This document shows, piece by piece, positions 6,522 to 8,360 of a stretch of 8,360 bases of DNA. Origin of the DNA: an uncultured Alphaproteobacteria bacterium (GTDB lineage Bacteria > Pseudomonadota > Alphaproteobacteria > Rhizobiales > Aestuariivirgaceae); NCBI GenBank assembly GCA_937868035.1, contig CALMLK010000147.1, positions 1 through 8,360 on the forward strand. The letters are read 5' to 3'. Numbering within the stretch: the first letter of the stretch is position 1; each line of letters opens with the position of its first letter. The translations under genes and the position numbers were made by a program. The notes under the pieces were generated by a model. That model searched no databases. It saw nothing but the letters and a program-made list of their open reading frames with translations, and was not told where the DNA came from.

Positions 6522-6542
6522 GCGACTTCGCCTCTTCTAGGT

Positions 6543-6562
6543 TTTGCAATTTTTGTTGCAAA
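6543..6562. promoter_or_regulatory. Second TTGCAA inverted pair upstream of aldehyde dehydrogenase
   Basis: TTTGCAA (6543-6549) and TTGCAAA (6556-6562) are perfect 7-bp inverted arms with a six-base spacer. It shares its right arm with the larger repeat at 6554-6580, so three TTGCAA hexamers stand at 6544, 6556 and 6573. The site lies 22-41 bases before the aldehyde dehydrogenase ATG, a suitable place to control the leftward operon. Regulator identity is inferred. Confidence 0.4.
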
Positions 6563-6580
6563 GTCGACTTCGTTGCAACA
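6554..6580. promoter_or_regulatory. Candidate RpiR-type operator, TGTTGCAA-N11-TTGCAACA
   Basis: A perfect 8-bp inverted repeat, TGTTGCAA (6554-6561) and TTGCAACA (6573-6580), encloses a further perfect palindrome AAGTCGACTT (6561-6570). It sits in the roughly 70-bp gap between the divergent aldehyde dehydrogenase and RpiR genes and overlaps the predicted regulator promoter, as expected for autoregulation. Binding by the neighbouring regulator is inferred from position and symmetry; no motif database match was made. Confidence 0.55.
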
Positions 6581-6584
6581 TAAT
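6556..6584 (+). promoter_or_regulatory. Predicted promoter of the RpiR regulator
   Basis: TTGCAA (6556-6561) as -35 and CATAAT (6579-6584) as -10 are separated by exactly 17 bases; they match the sigma-70 consensus in four and five of six positions. The start of transcription would fall at about 6590-6593, right on the GTG (6590) or ATG (6593) start codon. Both hexamers are partly covered by the operator-like repeat. Confidence 0.5.
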
Positions 6585-6592
6585 TTTTGGTG

Positions 6593-7540
6593 ATGGGCAG
6601 GAAAGCGAATACGGGCGGGGCTGCGCCCGGCAATTATGAGGGCGTGGTCAACCTGATCACGGCCCGCTACGACTCGCTCTCCAGCGGCTTCCAGCAGGTC
6701 GCCCGGTTCTTCACGCAGAATCCCAATGTCATCGCACTGGAATCGATCAGCGCCATCGCGGCCAAGAGCGCGGTTCACCCCTCCACACTGGTGCGCTTTG
6801 CCCAGCACCTGGGCTATGCCGGGTTCAAGGAGCTGCAGGCGGTGTTCCAGATGCGGCTGGCCACAGCTGCTCCCGGATTCCGGGAACGCATTTCTGTTCT
6901 GGAAGACGAGATTTCGCGCAACACCTCGCACGGCAATGTGGGCTACCTGCGCAGCATGGTGGTGCGCGACAGTGCGGCCTTGCAGGGATTGCTGGAAGCG
7001 GTGCCCGAGCGCAGCCTGCGGCGCGCCGCCGAACTGTGCGCGCGCGCCCATTGCATCTATGTGGCGGGTCAATTGCGCTCGGAGCCCATTGCCATCCTGA
7101 TGCGCTATCTCATGACCATGCTGCAACGGAAGGTGATCCTGATGGATTCCGCCGGAGGGCTGGCGCAGGAGATCGCCATGACCATGGGGCGCGATGATAT
7201 CCTGGTGGCCATCGCCTTCCGTCACTACGCCAAGGAAGTGGTGGCAATTGCCGATCACGCCGCCAAGACCAAGGTGCCACTGCTGGCCATCACCGACAGC
7301 CCGCTGTCACCGCTGGCCAAATCCGCCGAAGTGCTGTTCACCATTCCGGAAGACGAGTACATGTTCTCGCGCTCGCTTGCCGCGCCCATGTGTCTCGTGC
7401 AGACGATTGCAACCGCCACGGCGGCATTGCTGCGCGCCCGCAAGCCCGATGATGTGCGTATTCCGAGCGTGACGGGAATAGCCCAGGACGCCTCGGCCCG
7501 GTTTCCGGCGGCCGAAGAGAAGCGGAGGGTGCGCAAATGA
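6593..7540 (+). CDS. MurR/RpiR family transcriptional regulator (IolR-like by context)
   Basis: A 315-residue regulator. The N-terminal HTH_6 domain spans about 16-92, with 'ESISAIAAKSAVHPSTLVRFAQHLGYAGFKEL' features including the recognition segment near 59-72. The C-terminal SIS sugar-phosphate-binding domain runs about 140-275, with the 'IYVAGQLRSEPIA' strand-loop (155-167) and 'DILVAIAFRHYAKEVV' (202-217). Such proteins repress or activate catabolic genes according to a phosphosugar. Its place directly before iolD and divergent from the aldehyde dehydrogenase suggests control of inositol catabolism by an intermediate. No Shine-Dalgarno sequence precedes the ATG at 6593; GTG 6590 and TTG 6587 are alternative in-frame starts. 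A promoter at 6556-6584 would begin the transcript at the start codon. The end carries a basic tail (KRRVRK) and GGAGGG, which may serve the next small frame. Confidence 0.9.
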   Translation: MGRKANTGGAAPGNYEGVVNLITARYDSLSSGFQQVARFFTQNPNVIALESISAIAAKSAVHPSTLVRFAQHLGYAGFKELQAVFQMRLATAAPGFRERISVLEDEISRNTSHGNVGYLRSMVVRDSAALQGLLEAVPERSLRRAAELCARAHCIYVAGQLRSEPIAILMRYLMTMLQRKVILMDSAGGLAQEIAMTMGRDDILVAIAFRHYAKEVVAIADHAAKTKVPLLAITDSPLSPLAKSAEVLFTIPEDEYMFSRSLAAPMCLVQTIATATAALLRARKPDDVRIPSVTGIAQDASARFPAAEEKRRVRK

Positions 7541-7626
7541 TGCCGCAGCACGGGCCTGCTTGCCGCCTCTTTCACCTTGCCATATTGATTTCGACAAACC
7601 CCAAGACTGTGCGGGAGAGCTGCTGA
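7537..7626 (+). CDS. Putative 29-residue small ORF bridging regulator and iolD
   Basis: An ATG at 7537 overlaps the regulator stop (ATGA) and is preceded at a seven-base gap by GGAGGG (7524-7529), one of the best ribosome-binding sites in the window. The frame runs 29 codons and its TGA (7624-7626) overlaps the iolD ATG (TGATG). The peptide starts MMPQHGPACR, has a short hydrophobic stretch LAILI and ends RESC; I recognise no family. It may be a coupling ORF or leader peptide that carries ribosomes from the regulator to iolD, or a chance frame in an 85-bp spacer. iolD also has its own GGGAG at 7613-7617. Confidence 0.35.
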   Translation: MMPQHGPACRLFHLAILISTNPKTVRESC

Positions 7627-8360
7627 TGTCCACACTCCGACTGACCATGGCCCAGGCGCTGGTGCGCTACCTGATCAACCAGTTCACCATCGTGGATGGC
7701 AAGGAGGTGCCGCTGTTCCCCGGCATGTTCGGCATCTTCGGGCACGGCAACGTCACCTGTCTCTCCGAGGCGCTGGAGGCGGTGAAGGACGTGTTTCCCA
7801 CCTGGCGCGGACAGAACGAGCAATCAATGGCGCTGGCCGCCATCGGTTTCGCCAAGGCCAAACGCCGGAGGCAGATCATGGTGGCGACCTCCTCCATCGG
7901 GCCCGGTGCCCTCAACATGGTGACGGCAGCGGGCGTTGCCCATTCCAACCGGCTGCCCATCCTCATCCTGTCGGGTGATACCTTCGTCAACCGCCGCCCT
8001 GATCCGGTGATGCAGCAGGTGGAGCACTTCAACAATCCCACCATCAACGTCAACGACGCCTTCAAGGCGGTGACGCGGTACTGGGACCGCATCGTGCATC
8101 CCGAACAGATCATCTCGTCGCTGCCGCAGGCTGTCGCCGTGATGCTGGACCCGGCGGATTGCGGCCCGGCCTTCATTGCCCTGCCGCAGGACATTCAGGA
8201 AGTGGCGTGGGATTACCCCGCCAAGTTCTTCGAGAAGACGGTGCATGACGTGCCACGCGCCCGCCCCGACAAGAAACGGGTGGCCGAGGCCATACGGCTG
8301 CTCAAGGCCGCAAAGCGCCCGCTCATCATTGCCGGTGGTGGCACGCGCTATTCCGGCGCC
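7626..8360 (+). CDS. iolD: 3D-(3,5/4)-trihydroxycyclohexane-1,2-dione acylhydrolase, 5' part
   Basis: The first 245 codons of IolD, open at the window end; the whole enzyme is usually a little over 600 residues. This thiamine-diphosphate enzyme hydrolyses the ring of the trihydroxycyclohexanedione made from myo-inositol, giving 5-deoxy-glucuronate. Distinctive segments are 'TLRLTMAQALVRYL' at the start, 'GMFGIFGHGNV' (33-43), 'RGQNEQSMALAAIGFAKA' (61-78) with Glu65 as the probable thiamine-activating residue, 'SSIGPGALNMVTAAGVAHSN' (89-108), 'LSGDTFVNRRPDPVMQQVEHF' features (115-135) and 'VTRYWDRI' (149-156). The remainder enters the central domain ('LIIAGGG', 233-239). The ATG at 7626 has GGGAG eight bases upstream and overlaps the stop of a possible small ORF. 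It is expected to continue into iolE and iolB, not visible here. Confidence 0.95.
   Translation, partial: MSTLRLTMAQALVRYLINQFTIVDGKEVPLFPGMFGIFGHGNVTCLSEALEAVKDVFPTWRGQNEQSMALAAIGFAKAKRRRQIMVATSSIGPGALNMVTAAGVAHSNRLPILILSGDTFVNRRPDPVMQQVEHFNNPTINVNDAFKAVTRYWDRIVHPEQIISSLPQAVAVMLDPADCGPAFIALPQDIQEVAWDYPAKFFEKTVHDVPRARPDKKRVAEAIRLLKAAKRPLIIAGGGTRYSGA

Noticed and set aside
6293..7258. A 321-codon minus-strand open frame
   Set aside because: It is antisense to the RpiR regulator, crosses the divergent promoter and enters the aldehyde dehydrogenase gene out of frame; no recognisable motif.
1..8360. CRISPR array, insertion sequence, phage or defence genes
   Set aside because: No regularly spaced repeats, transposase, integrase, or defence-type domains are seen; all protein genes are metabolic or regulatory.

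Overview
The window looks like chromosomal DNA of a GC-rich proteobacterium, most likely an alphaproteobacterium. This rests on the G+C-rich, tightly packed genes, the RpiR-type regulator beside iolD, and pieces resembling an initiator tRNA of alphaproteobacterial type. The lineage is inferred; no rRNA or marker gene is present to fix it.

Layout: positions 1-207 hold no protein gene. They contain a sequence resembling the 3' end of a tRNA, a strong and probably bidirectional terminator (53-95), and a degenerate initiator-tRNA-like copy (about 114-196). The rest consists of four two-gene blocks in alternating orientation. Block 1 (minus): aldo/keto reductase, then a KdgF-like cupin. Block 2 (plus): Gfo/Idh/MocA dehydrogenase, then an IolI-like TIM-barrel isomerase. 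Block 3 (minus): aldehyde dehydrogenase, then D-2-hydroxyacid dehydrogenase. Block 4 (plus): RpiR-family regulator, possibly a 29-residue small ORF, then the first 245 codons of iolD, cut by the window end. A roughly 410-bp region with several palindromes separates blocks 1 and 2. Blocks 2 and 3 converge with 14 bp between stop codons. Blocks 3 and 4 diverge from a short (about 70 bp) region with a clear inverted repeat and a promoter placed so that the regulator mRNA may be leaderless.

How the genes may work together: iolD is a diagnostic myo-inositol catabolism gene (ring opening of the dione intermediate). The RpiR regulator in front of it is the expected type of inositol regulator. The IolI-like isomerase and a Gfo/Idh dehydrogenase (the family that includes inositol dehydrogenases) are consistent with polyol or rare-sugar oxidation. 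The reductase, KdgF-like cupin, aldehyde dehydrogenase and hydroxyacid dehydrogenase look like an accessory set for aldehyde, uronate or 2-hydroxyacid intermediates. No transporter, kinase (IolC) or other iol genes are seen here; iolE and iolB would be expected beyond the right edge. The substrate of blocks 1-3 cannot be read from the sequence. Nothing here indicates a defence system, CRISPR array, transposon or phage.
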